This document shows, piece after piece, positions 53,354 to 61,943 of a DNA stretch of 64,000 bases. The notes under the pieces were generated by a model. That model was not told the origin of the DNA. It saw only the letters and a list, made by a program, of their open reading frames with translations, and ran no database searches. The DNA is from an uncultured Lactobacillus sp. (GTDB lineage: Bacteria; Bacillota; Bacilli; Lactobacillales; Lactobacillaceae): positions 16,667 through 80,666 of the forward strand of contig CANOGU010000007.1 of NCBI GenBank assembly GCA_947565635.1. The letters run 5' to 3'. Positions within the stretch are counted from its first letter, which is position 1. The number at the start of each line of letters is the position of its first letter. A program made the translations under genes and the position numbers.

Positions 53354-53836
53354 TTAATTTTTCAAAGCGTTTTTCAATTTAACCAGCAAATTATTCTTTA
53401 CTCTCTGCAGAGTTCGCCTTGAACATCCCGCCACCTCAACCAAATTTGTAATTTCTTTTTGTGCGAGCAAATGTTCAAAAAACACTAGTTTTTCAATTCC
53501 ATTTAATTCCTTGACTTTATCTTTCAAAATTATTAAGTTATCCCATTCAATTTTTTCCTTCTTTAATTCAAGCTCGTTATTTATCTCTTCGCTTCTTTCT
53601 TCGCGGCGCTGAATCTTTCTTAACTCATCTAACGTATGCCAAAGAATCTTCTTAAAAGCCAGCCGATCAATATCTTGACCCGGACTCTTCTCAAGCATCC
53701 CCGCATAAATCAAAACTCCATCCTGGACCAAGTCCGCATACTCTTGATAATCTTTCCTCACGCCAGCAGCCTTAATTGCTCCGCAAACCAACCGCCGATT
53801 TTCCCAGGCTTTAATAAAATTCTCTTCTTTAATCAT
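53354..53836 (-). CDS. comX: ComX/SigH-like alternative sigma factor
   Basis: A 160-residue sigma-70-like protein. The N-terminal part FIKAWENRRLVCGAIKAAGV, YADLVQDGVLIYAGML and FKKILWHTLDELRKIQRREE match sigma region 2 of Lactobacillus ComX-type competence sigma factors. The C-terminal part holds a helix-turn-helix (EVAGCSRRTLQRVKNNLL, region 4). AAGGA precedes the ATG. A perfect 14-base palindrome lies 24 bases upstream. The gene next on the strand is a ComK-like protein. Whether this strain is ever competent is unknown. Confidence 0.7.
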   Translation of the reverse strand: MIKEENFIKAWENRRLVCGAIKAAGVRKDYQEYADLVQDGVLIYAGMLEKSPGQDIDRLAFKKILWHTLDELRKIQRREERSEEINNELELKKEKIEWDNLIILKDKVKELNGIEKLVFFEHLLAQKEITNLVEVAGCSRRTLQRVKNNLLVKLKNALKN

Positions 53837-53859
53837 GTGACCATTCCTTTAAGTAATGT

Positions 53860-53873
53860 CACAAGCGCTTGTG
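53860..53873. promoter_or_regulatory. Perfect 14-base palindrome, candidate operator of the sigma-factor gene
   Basis: CACAAGCGCTTGTG equals its own reverse complement. It sits 24 bases upstream of the sigma-factor start codon, where a repressor could block transcription or translation. Confidence 0.45.
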
Positions 53874-54017
53874 CAGATATTAGATTATCAGGAACGCAAT
53901 TTTTCTAAAATCCAAGAACTGGATAGTCATAATCCTTGTAAATTCTAACTTTTCATCTTTCATTCACTTCTTTCTTTCCTGTCTCTTCCCTCTCTAACAC
54001 ACCATATTTCTTGTAAA

Positions 54018-54046
54018 GAAAAAGCACGCTTTTTTAAGCGTGCTAC
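54018..54046 (-). terminator. Terminator of the ComK-like gene
   Basis: Stem AGCACGCTT / AAGCGTGCT with a short loop, then TTTTTCTTT on the minus strand. Confidence 0.85.
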
Positions 54047-54900
54047 AGGATTGATTTTATTCTTCTAGATAATCGATAAATCAAATTATGGTCATTTATC
54101 TGCCAATCTTTGATATCAAAGAAGTCAGCACAGTGTCGACCATAATTACGATGAAATTCTTCAATTGCTTCTTCAGCAAGTTCAGTTAAATTTAAGGCAT
54201 TTTGAATCTTAGTTAAGTAAAAGTATTCTTGGTTAGCTACTAGACTATTCTTTCTGCACTTACATAAGTTCAGATGAAAACCATGCGACTTAGCGTAGCC
54301 TACTAGCATTTGTCCTAAAACATGATTATGGGTAATGGCTTCTCCCAGTCGCTTATACATGTTCGGTGCACAGTCTTCAAACTCAAAGTTATAACTATAA
54401 CCATTCTCTTGATAGGAAAAAGTAACGCGACCATTTTCTTGTTGTACCGTCTGCATATGATGCAAGCCAATCCAAGAAGTATGCTTTTCTGAATGGGCTC
54501 GAAGTGAAAAGTAGGCAATTTCACCTAAAGAAACTGTATGACGGTAGTAAAAGCCCAGTTCTTTTTGTAGTTTCTTTTGTAAAACTGCTCCTAAAATCAG
54601 CTTGTGCTTTAAAAGATGGTTAATCAGCTGGCGGCTATTTTTTTGGCATAAAATAATACCAGCTTTTTTATCAAAAATTACTGACTGGTATCTACCCTTA
54701 ATGGGGTTAGTGTGGAAGTCATACAAGGCGACCATATTCTCATTTAGTTCATAATCTGGTGCTTCTGACACAAAGGGAATAAGATTGCCACTGATATTGT
54801 GATCTAACCTTTGCTTAATGCAGTCTTTAGACCAAGTATTTAAGTCTTCACTAGTTGGTAAACCAATGTTAAAAAGATTTAGTTTATTATTCATTGTCAT
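54043..54900 (-). CDS. ComK-like competence regulator (tentative)
   Basis: A 285-residue cytoplasmic protein. Two segments resemble Bacillus ComK: the start (MVALYDFHTNPIKGRYQSVI) and EKHTSWIGLHHMQTVQQENG followed by RVTFSYQENG, which aligns with the ComK WIS.VH....VTF stretch. It is longer than ComK (about 190) with an extra C-terminal helical part. ComK is the master activator of DNA uptake in Bacillus. The call is tentative, supported mainly by these motifs and by the adjacent ComX-like gene. Isolated by terminators. Confidence 0.5.
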   Translation of the reverse strand: MTMNNKLNLFNIGLPTSEDLNTWSKDCIKQRLDHNISGNLIPFVSEAPDYELNENMVALYDFHTNPIKGRYQSVIFDKKAGIILCQKNSRQLINHLLKHKLILGAVLQKKLQKELGFYYRHTVSLGEIAYFSLRAHSEKHTSWIGLHHMQTVQQENGRVTFSYQENGYSYNFEFEDCAPNMYKRLGEAITHNHVLGQMLVGYAKSHGFHLNLCKCRKNSLVANQEYFYLTKIQNALNLTELAEEAIEEFHRNYGRHCADFFDIKDWQINDHNLIYRLSRRIKSIL

Positions 54901-54963
54901 CTCCTTTTTCTATTAAATAACGTTTTTTATTCAATAATATAATAATACCAAAAAATCACTATA

Positions 54964-55000
54964 TAAAAAAGGTCCTACACCTATAAAAGTGTAGGACCTA
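54964..55000 (-). terminator. Terminator of the FrnE/DsbA-like gene
   Basis: Perfect 11-base stem AGGTCCTACAC / GTGTAGGACCT with an eight-base loop and TTTTTTA on the minus strand. Confidence 0.9.
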
Positions 55001-55014
55001 ATTAAATAACTTTT

Positions 55015-55680
55015 TTAGAAGTTTAAAAATTCATCTGGCTTCATCCCAAAGCCTGCTCCAATGACAGTTTTGAAGGTTGAAACATCTTGAACACCATCAA
55101 ATTGCTGACCATTAATTAAAAAGTATGGTACAGATTCAACTCCGCGACTTTCTAAGTCAGCTTCTTCTTGCATAACTACATCTTGATATGCATTTGAATC
55201 TAATATCTTCTTAACTTCTGCGGTATCTAGCTTATTCTTCTTTGCAACGTCTAATAATACTTTATGGTCTCCTAATTCCTTATTTTCAGTAAAGTAAGCA
55301 TAGAATAAATCATCAGCTAGATTTTCAATTAGCTTAGAATCGTGATAAGTTGCCTTAGCCCATTGAACCATCCGGTGAGCATCCATGGTATTTGTATTAT
55401 AAGCAGTTGCTTCATTAATTGTTAAACCAACTGCCTTACCCATTGCCTTAGCATGATCATAGGCTGCGTTTGCTTTAGCTAACGGAATAGCCTTTTCATA
55501 AGCTAGAAGGACTGCATTAGTTTGCTTAGTTGACTTAGGTGCATCTAAATCAATTTGAAAAGCATTCAAGTCATATTCAATCTTATCTTGAACACCTAAC
55601 TCTTCAATTGCCTTTTGTAAGTTAGTTTCACCAATATAGCAGTAAGGACATGCATAATCGCCCCAAATTGAAATTTTCAT
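55015..55680 (-). CDS. FrnE-type DsbA-family thiol oxidoreductase
   Basis: A 221-residue cytoplasmic DsbA-fold protein. The active site is CPYCYIGE near the N-terminus (after ISIWGDYA), with both cysteines. VESVPYFLINGQQFDGVQD holds the cis-Pro loop. The family (FrnE, polyketide-type oxidoreductases) lacks a signal peptide and is linked to oxidative-stress protection. A second, related gene is at 57786–58436 but lacks the first cysteine. Confidence 0.88.
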   Translation of the reverse strand: MKISIWGDYACPYCYIGETNLQKAIEELGVQDKIEYDLNAFQIDLDAPKSTKQTNAVLLAYEKAIPLAKANAAYDHAKAMGKAVGLTINEATAYNTNTMDAHRMVQWAKATYHDSKLIENLADDLFYAYFTENKELGDHKVLLDVAKKNKLDTAEVKKILDSNAYQDVVMQEEADLESRGVESVPYFLINGQQFDGVQDVSTFKTVIGAGFGMKPDEFLNF

Positions 55681-55747
55681 TTTTCAACTCTTCTTTCTCT
55701 TATTACACTCTCACCTCTACAATAGAAACTTTATCCGTATAAAGCAA

Positions 55748-57016
55748 CTATTTTCGCTTACGTTTTAAGTCTTCTTTAGTTGCAACTAAGTCAATTATTT
55801 TCTTTGGTGCTAGATTTGGATACATATGAGTAAGGTAAGCTAATAATTCAACGAAGTTTAGTAAGTAACTCGTTAAATTATTGTCTTTCATCATCCCACC
55901 AGTGAAATTATTGTCTTTAATATTTGCAAACATGTAAAAATCACGGACTGTATCTATATTTTGATAAGTTACTAGCTCACTGAAAATGTCATTAATTTCT
56001 TTTCGAATTTCTTGACCATCAGTCACCTCTCGTTTCACTGGTAAGTCAATTGCATACGCAGAATCTTTTCCATGAGCCAAATCAAGATAAGACTTTCTCT
56101 CGAGCATCATGTCGCTGATCTCTTTAAACTTTTCATCCGTAAAGTCCATATTCACTTCTAGACTAGTTAAATATCCAGCTAAGGCTTCTACTAGATCATC
56201 TTCTGTCTTAAAGGATGGGGTTAATACATAAACATAGCGATCTGTTCTCACAAGTAAAAGAAAATATGTCAAATCTAAATTTTGCAAGTTTCTACTATAT
56301 TTAATTAGTTCTTTTTCAAAGCGATAACCTTCAGGATTTTCTAAATCAAATTGGCCACCCTGATAAGGAGCTCGATATATTTGCCAAAAGTCTTCTATAT
56401 TGAAGCCATCAATATTTCGATCTTCAAAAGCAGCTTTATTGAGTAATTTAGCTTCATTAGGACGCTTGTTTTCTAAATCTTTTATTAGAGCTAAAGGATT
56501 AAGAATATTGCGGTTTGCATATTCCATGAGCATCACTTGAATATCATGATAAGTCGACATATTTTGATCGCTAGTATCATGGAAGAAAACATCTCCTAAC
56601 TGGTCAGTATAATTAACGACCAAGACATAGTCACCAATCTCTTTTTCACTAGCTAGTTCTTCAGCTAAATCAATGATATCTTCTACTCGGGTTTCTAGTT
56701 GCTTAAGCTTATCATCAGTAATCTCTTGACTAGGGCGTTTGAGCTTTCTCATAGCATGCACATTAAATAAGTCACTTTCTAAATCGCCCTTTAATACATC
56801 AATGAATTCATAATAGTCTAGATCAAGTCTTTGAACAAAAGTCCCAATTAACCTAAAAACAAGACCCTCAGCTCGCGCTGGTTGATAAGAGCGGCGTAAA
56901 TTATCACTAATAAAAGTTTCTTCAAAGTCTGGTGTCTGTACTACAACTGCCAGGTCTATTGTATTTGGTGTTTCATACACCTTATCAAGCAGTTCTTTCA
57001 TTTTATTACTTAACAT
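55748..57016 (-). CDS. Large cytoplasmic protein of unknown function
   Basis: A 422-residue acidic, soluble protein without recognisable motif. It is predicted mostly helical, with a segment DYVLVVNYTDQLGDVFFHDT and LTYFLLLVRTDRYVYVLTPS that could be two related alpha/beta units (both YxxLxVxxxD-like), so it may contain an internal duplication. A TTTTAT-like upstream region and no clear partner gene. I do not recognise it. Confidence 0.6.
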   Translation of the reverse strand: MLSNKMKELLDKVYETPNTIDLAVVVQTPDFEETFISDNLRRSYQPARAEGLVFRLIGTFVQRLDLDYYEFIDVLKGDLESDLFNVHAMRKLKRPSQEITDDKLKQLETRVEDIIDLAEELASEKEIGDYVLVVNYTDQLGDVFFHDTSDQNMSTYHDIQVMLMEYANRNILNPLALIKDLENKRPNEAKLLNKAAFEDRNIDGFNIEDFWQIYRAPYQGGQFDLENPEGYRFEKELIKYSRNLQNLDLTYFLLLVRTDRYVYVLTPSFKTEDDLVEALAGYLTSLEVNMDFTDEKFKEISDMMLERKSYLDLAHGKDSAYAIDLPVKREVTDGQEIRKEINDIFSELVTYQNIDTVRDFYMFANIKDNNFTGGMMKDNNLTSYLLNFVELLAYLTHMYPNLAPKKIIDLVATKEDLKRKRK

Positions 57017-57079
57017 TTTTATACCCTACCTATTCCAATCATCTCACTTTTCATCTATTATACGGATATTTATTTTTAG

Positions 57080-57108
57080 AAACAAAAAGTCTGCAAAGAA
57101 GCAGACCT
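57080..57108 (-). terminator. Terminator of the 57113–57646 lipoprotein gene
   Basis: Stem GTCTGC / GCAGAC with a six-base loop and TTTTTGTTT on the minus strand. Confidence 0.7.
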
Positions 57109-57112
57109 TAAG

Positions 57113-57646
57113 CTAGATATTTTCACCATACATAATGTTTGAAAAGCTACCATTTAATGACTTGTCTTGACTGACATGTAAGTTAACAACGTTTCCCTTA
57201 CCAGACTCATCTACCAAAACAATTGGTTTTTGCTTGTGCCAGCAAAAGAGAAAAGTCTTATGTTGTCCGTCTTTAGTTAAGTCATGATTATAGATAGCCA
57301 AGACGTCATAATCATAATGATGTTCACCTTGTGGACTCCAGCCAATGCTTATCTTTTTACCATTTAACTTAAAAGTATCTTTCTTAAAGGCATCTGGATA
57401 AACACGATTTGCTGAAGTAGAAAGCTTGTTTTTACCATCATATTTAGTATAGGTTTGGCTCTTCTTTTTACCGTACTTATCCATTTCCTTAGCTAGTTTT
57501 TGATCTTTTTTCTTATCCCAGTGCTTCTTTTGAGTAGTCTTTGAACTCTTAGCGCTACTATTATTAGTTGAATTAGAGTTATTTGAACAGCCGCTTGCTC
57601 CTACTAAGCTGAGAGCAATCACACTCATTAATAATATTTTCTTCAT
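57113..57646 (-). CDS. Lipoprotein of unknown function
   Basis: A 177-residue predicted lipoprotein: signal KKILLMSVIALSLVGASGC with a GASGC lipobox, a Ser/Asn/Lys linker, and a compact domain (FKLNGKKISIGWSPQGEHHY, HKTFLFCWHKQKPIVLVDES). AAGGAG stands before the ATG. The domain is not recognised; it resembles the small extracellular domains common in Lactobacillus lipoproteins. Confidence 0.75.
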   Translation of the reverse strand: MKKILLMSVIALSLVGASGCSNNSNSTNNSSAKSSKTTQKKHWDKKKDQKLAKEMDKYGKKKSQTYTKYDGKNKLSTSANRVYPDAFKKDTFKLNGKKISIGWSPQGEHHYDYDVLAIYNHDLTKDGQHKTFLFCWHKQKPIVLVDESGKGNVVNLHVSQDKSLNGSFSNIMYGENI

Positions 57647-57717
57647 ATAATATTCTCCTTTTCTTCCATTCTTATCCTACCATTAAATTTCAACTTTAGA
57701 ACCTTTTTAATCTTGAA

Positions 57718-57758
57718 TAAAAAAGGTGTAATTTCACTTTTTAGGCGAAATTACACTT
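57718..57758 (-). terminator. Terminator of the second DsbA-like gene
   Basis: Stem GTGTAATTTC / GAAATTACAC with a ten-base loop and TTTTTTA on the minus strand. Confidence 0.85.
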
Positions 57759-57785
57759 TGAATAGAAGAAATTTAGTAATAGAGG

Positions 57786-58436
57786 CTAGTTTGCCTTCTG
57801 ATATATTAAATTGTTGATTGCTTCAATTAGAGCTTCTTTAGTAGGCACACCTTCATCATGATAATGGCCAATTTCAAAGTATGGTACTGCATCCGCATTT
57901 CGATTGGCTAAGTCATTTTCATCTTCGATAACTACGTCCTTATATTCTTCACTTGTAAGAATCTTTTTGGCAGATGAGTCATCCAATCCAGCGTCTTTTG
58001 CTAATTTTATTAAGACGTCATTATCAGCAATATTTTGATTTTCAACAAAATAAGCTTTAAAGATTGCGTTAATTAACTTTGCTGTCTTTTGATTACTCTG
58101 TGTATCATTAGCCCATTTAGTTAAACGCAATGCCTTCATCGTATTGACTGGAAGTGTATTTGCATAATTAATTGTTAAACCAGCATCTTTAGCTTGTTCA
58201 GTAATATTTTGAAATCTTTCATGAAGTTGCTTTTGGGTTAAACCATCTTTTTGCATCAACTTCTCTCCGCGCGTTTGCGTTGGATTTTCAGTAGCAGTTG
58301 GATCAATTTGAAAAGCGCGAAAGTTATAATCTAACTTATTTTGATCAATTCCTACTGCCTCAACTGCCTCAGTTAACTTATGAAAAGCAATATAACAAAA
58401 TGGAGATGCATAATCCATCCAAAAACTCATTCTCAT
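57786..58436 (-). CDS. DsbA-family protein lacking the first active-site cysteine
   Basis: A 216-residue paralogue of the 55015–55680 product. The N-terminus FWMDYASPFCYIAFHKL aligns with ISIWGDYACPYCYIGETNL, but Ser replaces the first Cys, so the CxxC pair becomes SPFC. The cis-Pro loop (NADAVPYFEIGHYHDEGVPT) and the helical insert are kept. It cannot form the usual disulfide with its own CxxC and may act as an isomerase or glutathione-dependent enzyme (2-hydroxychromene-2-carboxylate isomerase-like). Single gene. Confidence 0.8.
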   Translation of the reverse strand: MRMSFWMDYASPFCYIAFHKLTEAVEAVGIDQNKLDYNFRAFQIDPTATENPTQTRGEKLMQKDGLTQKQLHERFQNITEQAKDAGLTINYANTLPVNTMKALRLTKWANDTQSNQKTAKLINAIFKAYFVENQNIADNDVLIKLAKDAGLDDSSAKKILTSEEYKDVVIEDENDLANRNADAVPYFEIGHYHDEGVPTKEALIEAINNLIYQKAN

Positions 58437-58454
58437 AGTATGCCTACTTTCCGG

Positions 58455-58625
58455 TTATTTAGTAGCTTCTTTAATCAAAGCCTTCAAATCATCATCAGAA
58501 AAGTCTTTACCGTATTTATTTTGTAATTCTTCTAAAATAAAGCCATTGTCACGATTACGGTGAATCATTTCACGAACGTCTTTCATAATAGCTTCTTTTT
58601 CACGATCAAATGTTGGAACTGTCAT
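58455..58625 (-). CDS. Small conserved-looking protein, 56 residues
   Basis: Starts MTVPTFDREKEAIMKDVREM, has HRNRDNGFILEELQNKYG and ends DDDLKALIKEATK. AAGAAGG stands at good spacing before the ATG at 58625. It is helical and highly charged; the second half could be a small helical bundle. Below normal gene-finder length but coding-like in codon use. It is upstream of the DsbA-like gene by 18 bases, so the two may be co-transcribed. Function unknown. Confidence 0.68.
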   Translation of the reverse strand: MTVPTFDREKEAIMKDVREMIHRNRDNGFILEELQNKYGKDFSDDDLKALIKEATK

Positions 58626-58715
58626 AATTAAAGCCTTCTTTCATATATAATCCGCTTTCACTTTTTATTGTATGAGCTTAAAGGCAGAATGACAAAAATT
58701 TAGTCTTAATATAAT

Positions 58716-58748
58716 AAAAAGATAGTCTTACTATAAGACTATCTTTTA
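58716..58748 (-). terminator. Terminator of the phosphatase operon
   Basis: Stem AAAAGATAGTCTTA / TAAGACTATCTTTT with a three-base loop at the stop codon of the membrane-protein gene. Confidence 0.85.
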
Positions 58749-59261
58749 TAAATCATGTTGATATTTCTTCAATAAAACAACCGCAATCCAAATTGAAATA
58801 AACGATGGCAAAATGATTACTACTAGTAAATCTGGATTGAGGATACGAACTGTTTTTATCATTTTAGTAATTGTATGAATCTTAGCAATGTTATTGAAGA
58901 TCGATTGATAAACTGTAACATAAATCAATGCCCATTGAATACAATATTCAATTAAAGTTAGAGTTATTTCTGAAATTGGATGATATTTATTAAATCTCTT
59001 TAAGCCTTCATATAGTAGAAGACCTGATAAAATTACCAAGGCTGCTAGGAGCAAGAAAAGATTTCCCAGTTCCATATCATGAATCCGATCAATAAAGAGA
59101 GCCGCAAATCCAAAGAAGATCGAGAAATTAATTGTACTTAGCAGTAATAATACTAAAAACAGAATAATTGCTTTCAGAAAATAAAACCGATGTTTAGAAG
59201 TAAAGATATATCCTGATACTACTATCGCTAAAATAACCAGGAAAATTGGTAAAACTTGCAT
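58746..59261 (-). CDS. Unknown membrane protein, about five TM segments
   Basis: A 171-residue hydrophobic protein with segments near residues 3–22, 28–55, 66–90, 98–125 and 146–166, and short basic loops (KHRFYF, KRFNKYH). Its ATG overlaps the stop of the LMW phosphatase gene by one base, so the two are coupled. No family recognised. Confidence 0.65.
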   Translation of the reverse strand: MQVLPIFLVILAIVVSGYIFTSKHRFYFLKAIILFLVLLLLSTINFSIFFGFAALFIDRIHDMELGNLFLLLAALVILSGLLLYEGLKRFNKYHPISEITLTLIEYCIQWALIYVTVYQSIFNNIAKIHTITKMIKTVRILNPDLLVVIILPSFISIWIAVVLLKKYQHDL

Positions 59262-59737
59262 TACTTATCAGACATCTCGATTTTCTTAATAAGAGCTTCA
59301 CAGCCTCGATAAATATCTTGATAAGCTGCTTCAAAGTCACCAGTATACCAAGGATCATCAACATCCATCATAGAGCCAGCAAAAGATAAAAGTTTATATT
59401 CTTTTCTTTCGGGATCTCCTGCTGAAATATGATTCATATCAAAGAAGTTTTCTTCATCCATCCCGATAATGTAGTCATATTTCTCATAGTCGCTCTTAAC
59501 CATTTTTCTGGCCTGACGATGGTTAAAAGGAATTCCATGCTCATTCATTACTCTTTGAGAACGCACATCGATATCATGGCCGATCCCACTAATAATTGCA
59601 TCTTCGGTTGTAGCAGCAGACGCAATTTCATATTCATTTTCTTTACCTAGATCTTTAACAATCTTTTTAGTAATAAATTCAGCCATAGGTGAACGACAAA
59701 TATTACCATGACAAATAAATAAGATTTTTTTAGTCAT
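59261..59737 (-). CDS. Low-molecular-weight protein-tyrosine phosphatase
   Basis: A 158-residue LMW-PTP. The P-loop CHGNICRSPMAEF fits C-X5-R-S, near the N-terminus, and the general acid is in the later DDPWYTGDF (DPW). YDYIIGMDEENF is a conserved family segment. Normal length. It starts a two-gene unit with a membrane protein. Its substrate could include the EPS kinase or other proteins, but there is no direct evidence. Confidence 0.9.
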   Translation of the reverse strand: MTKKILFICHGNICRSPMAEFITKKIVKDLGKENEYEIASAATTEDAIISGIGHDIDVRSQRVMNEHGIPFNHRQARKMVKSDYEKYDYIIGMDEENFFDMNHISAGDPERKEYKLLSFAGSMMDVDDPWYTGDFEAAYQDIYRGCEALIKKIEMSDK

Positions 59738-59799
59738 TTCTTTCCCTTATTTCTTTAAAGTGTATATTTTAATTCTAAAGCTAATACATTTATTTAGGC

Positions 59800-59852
59800 A
59801 AGAAAAAATACCGACTAGAGCTTGTCAGCTCCAACCGGTATTCTTCTTTTTC
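59800..59852 (-). terminator. Terminator of the clpX–ysxC unit
   Basis: Long imperfect stem GAAGAATACCGGTTGGAGCT / AGCTCTAGTCGGTATT-type on the minus strand, followed by T6. Confidence 0.75.
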
Positions 59853-59949
59853 AAAGGTTGTTGAAACATTATTAGTTCAATATTTTCAACATATCTAATT
59901 ATATCAAAGATAGGTGAATTTAATCAGCAAATTATGCAATTTCTTTAAA

Positions 59950-60534
59950 TTACATCTTATCTTCGACCCAATCCCAGAATTTATCTACATTTAATTTAGA
60001 AACACTAGAGAATGGTAAAAAAGATACATTTTCTTGTGACAGATCCAAACTCTTGCCGATTTTTTGCTTAATCTGACTTGCTTCCATCTTTTTCAACTTA
60101 TCCATCTTCGTTGCTACCACCAAGATTGGAATATCGAGATAGAGAGCATAATTAAACATATTGATATCATCAGCAGTTGGATTGTGACGTGCATCAACTA
60201 AAAGAATTAGTCCCTTTAAATCAGCACGCGTTTCAAGATAATCTTGAATCATTTCACCAAAAGCAGCTCTTTGCTTTTTAGAAACTTTTGCATAGCCATA
60301 ACCTGGTACATCAACCAAATACAACTCATTATTAACCTTATAAAAATTAAGAGTTTGAGTCTTACCGGGTTGTTGGGATGTACGGGCTAGTTTACGGCGA
60401 TTAACAATTGTATTAATCAAACTAGATTTACCAACATTGGAACGGCCAGCCAAGGCAAATTCTGGTAAATCATCTTTTGGATACTGTTTTTCAGAAACAG
60501 CACTAATGACAAATTCAGCATCTACGACTTTCAT
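59950..60534 (-). CDS. ysxC: YsxC/EngB ribosome-biogenesis GTPase
   Basis: A 194-residue GTPase for 50S assembly. G1 is LAGRSNVGKSSLIN, G3 DVPGYGYAKVSKKQ, G4 VATKMDK. RTSQQPGKTQTLNFY is the family switch I region. It directly follows clpX, and its ATG overlaps the clpX stop by one base. This clpX–ysxC pairing is common in Firmicutes. Confidence 0.96.
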   Translation of the reverse strand: MKVVDAEFVISAVSEKQYPKDDLPEFALAGRSNVGKSSLINTIVNRRKLARTSQQPGKTQTLNFYKVNNELYLVDVPGYGYAKVSKKQRAAFGEMIQDYLETRADLKGLILLVDARHNPTADDINMFNYALYLDIPILVVATKMDKLKKMEASQIKQKIGKSLDLSQENVSFLPFSSVSKLNVDKFWDWVEDKM

Positions 60535-61799
60535 TATTTAGTCGCCTCACTCGTCTTTTCAGCTTTATCCTCTTTATATGTAATCTTAGGCTCTGCATGC
60601 TTAGTAATAACATCCTTAGTAATTTGGACTTCTTGGATGTTATCATCACTTGGTGTACGGTACATTACATCCATTAATGAATTTTCAACAATAGAACGTA
60701 AACCACGTGCACCCATATGACGACTAATAGCCATATCTGCAATGGCTTGTAGGGCTCCATCAGTAAATTCAAGGTCCACATCGTCAAGTGACAATAATTT
60801 CTTGTATTGTTTTACTAAAGCATTCTTTGGTTCAGTTAAAATTCTAATTAAGTCCTCAGTACTCAACTTATCAAGAGTAGCAATAATTGGAATACGTCCA
60901 ATAAATTCAGGAATTAAACCGAATTTAACTAAATCTCCAGTTGTAAGATTCTTTTGCCAGTCATCTGCATCTACTTGGTTAAGACCATTTTCTGCGCCAA
61001 AACCAATTGTTTTCTTACCAAGACGGTTTTTAACAATATTTTCAATACCATCAAAAGCACCACCGACAATGAATAAGATATTAGTAGTATCAATCTTAAT
61101 CATTTGTTGTTGCGGGTGTTTACGTCCGCCTTGAGGAGGAACAGAAGCAATAGTTCCTTCTAAGATCTTAAGTAAGGACTGTTGTACACCTTCACCGGAA
61201 ACATCACGAGTAATTGAAACATTTTCTGCTTTTTTAGAAATCTTATCAATTTCGTCAATGTAGATGATTCCGCGTTGGGCACGCTCTATATCATAGTCGG
61301 CATTTTGCAACAATTTGAGCAAAATATTTTCTACATCTTCACCAACATAGCCGGCTTCGGTCAAAGTAGTAGCGTCCGCAATAGCAAATGGAACATTCAA
61401 AATCTTAGCCAAAGTTTGGGCTAAATAAGTTTTACCAGAACCAGTTGGTCCAATCAAAGCAATGTTTGATTTTTGCAACTCAGTTCCAGTGCTATCAATA
61501 TCCATTTGACTGATACGTTTGTAGTGGTTGTAAACAGCAACGGAAAGCACCTTCTTGGCACGATCTTGGCCAATTACGTACTCATCCAATTGCTTTTTAA
61601 TTTCCATTGGCTTAGGTAAATCTTTAGTTTCTTTAATGGAATCTGCTTTTAATTCATCATCAATAATTTTCTTGGAAAGATCGATACATTCATTACAAAT
61701 GTAGACTCCATTTCCAGCCACAATTTTTTTAACTTGTGACTGTGGTTTACCGCAAAAAGAACATTTTACTTCTTCTTGCTCAGTAATTTCGTTAGCCAT
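60534..61799 (-). CDS. clpX: ClpX, ATPase subunit of ClpXP protease
   Basis: A 421-residue AAA+ unfoldase. The N-terminal zinc-binding domain has [13 protein letters not shown] and [13 protein letters not shown] (C4). Walker A is [18 protein letters not shown], Walker [15 protein letters not shown], and the pore loop region has the GYVGED motif ([11 protein letters not shown]). [13 protein letters not shown] is the sensor-2/box VIII region. It unfolds tagged proteins for ClpP. It precedes ysxC and follows tig by 144 bases. Confidence 0.97.
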   Translation of the reverse strand: MANEITEQEEVKCSFCGKPQSQVKKIVAGNGVYICNECIDLSKKIIDDELKADSIKETKDLPKPMEIKKQLDEYVIGQDRAKKVLSVAVYNHYKRISQMDIDSTGTELQKSNIALIGPTGSGKTYLAQTLAKILNVPFAIADATTLTEAGYVGEDVENILLKLLQNADYDIERAQRGIIYIDEIDKISKKAENVSITRDVSGEGVQQSLLKILEGTIASVPPQGGRKHPQQQMIKIDTTNILFIVGGAFDGIENIVKNRLGKKTIGFGAENGLNQVDADDWQKNLTTGDLVKFGLIPEFIGRIPIIATLDKLSTEDLIRILTEPKNALVKQYKKLLSLDDVDLEFTDGALQAIADMAISRHMGARGLRSIVENSLMDVMYRTPSDDNIQEVQITKDVITKHAEPKITYKEDKAEKTSEATK

Positions 61800-61887
61800 C
61801 AGCCATCCTCCTTTTCACTTACTTTATGTCAAAATAAGCTTAGCAGTTCACTTTAACAGAGTAAAGAAAATTGTCTTATTAATTAAT

Positions 61888-61925
61888 AGTAAAGAAAAAA
61901 GCGACTGTCATAGCCGCCCTTTTCT
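61888..61925 (-). terminator. Terminator of tig
   Basis: Minus strand: AAAAGGGCGGCT stem region pairing with AGTCGCTTTTTTC; a GCGG/GTCGC-type stem followed by T6. Confidence 0.65.
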
Positions 61926-61943
61926 TAAACTAGTTATCAACTA

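Noticed and set aside
60742-61134. 130-codon open frame on the plus strand inside clpX
   Set aside because: Antisense shadow of the conserved AAA+ domain; no ribosome site.
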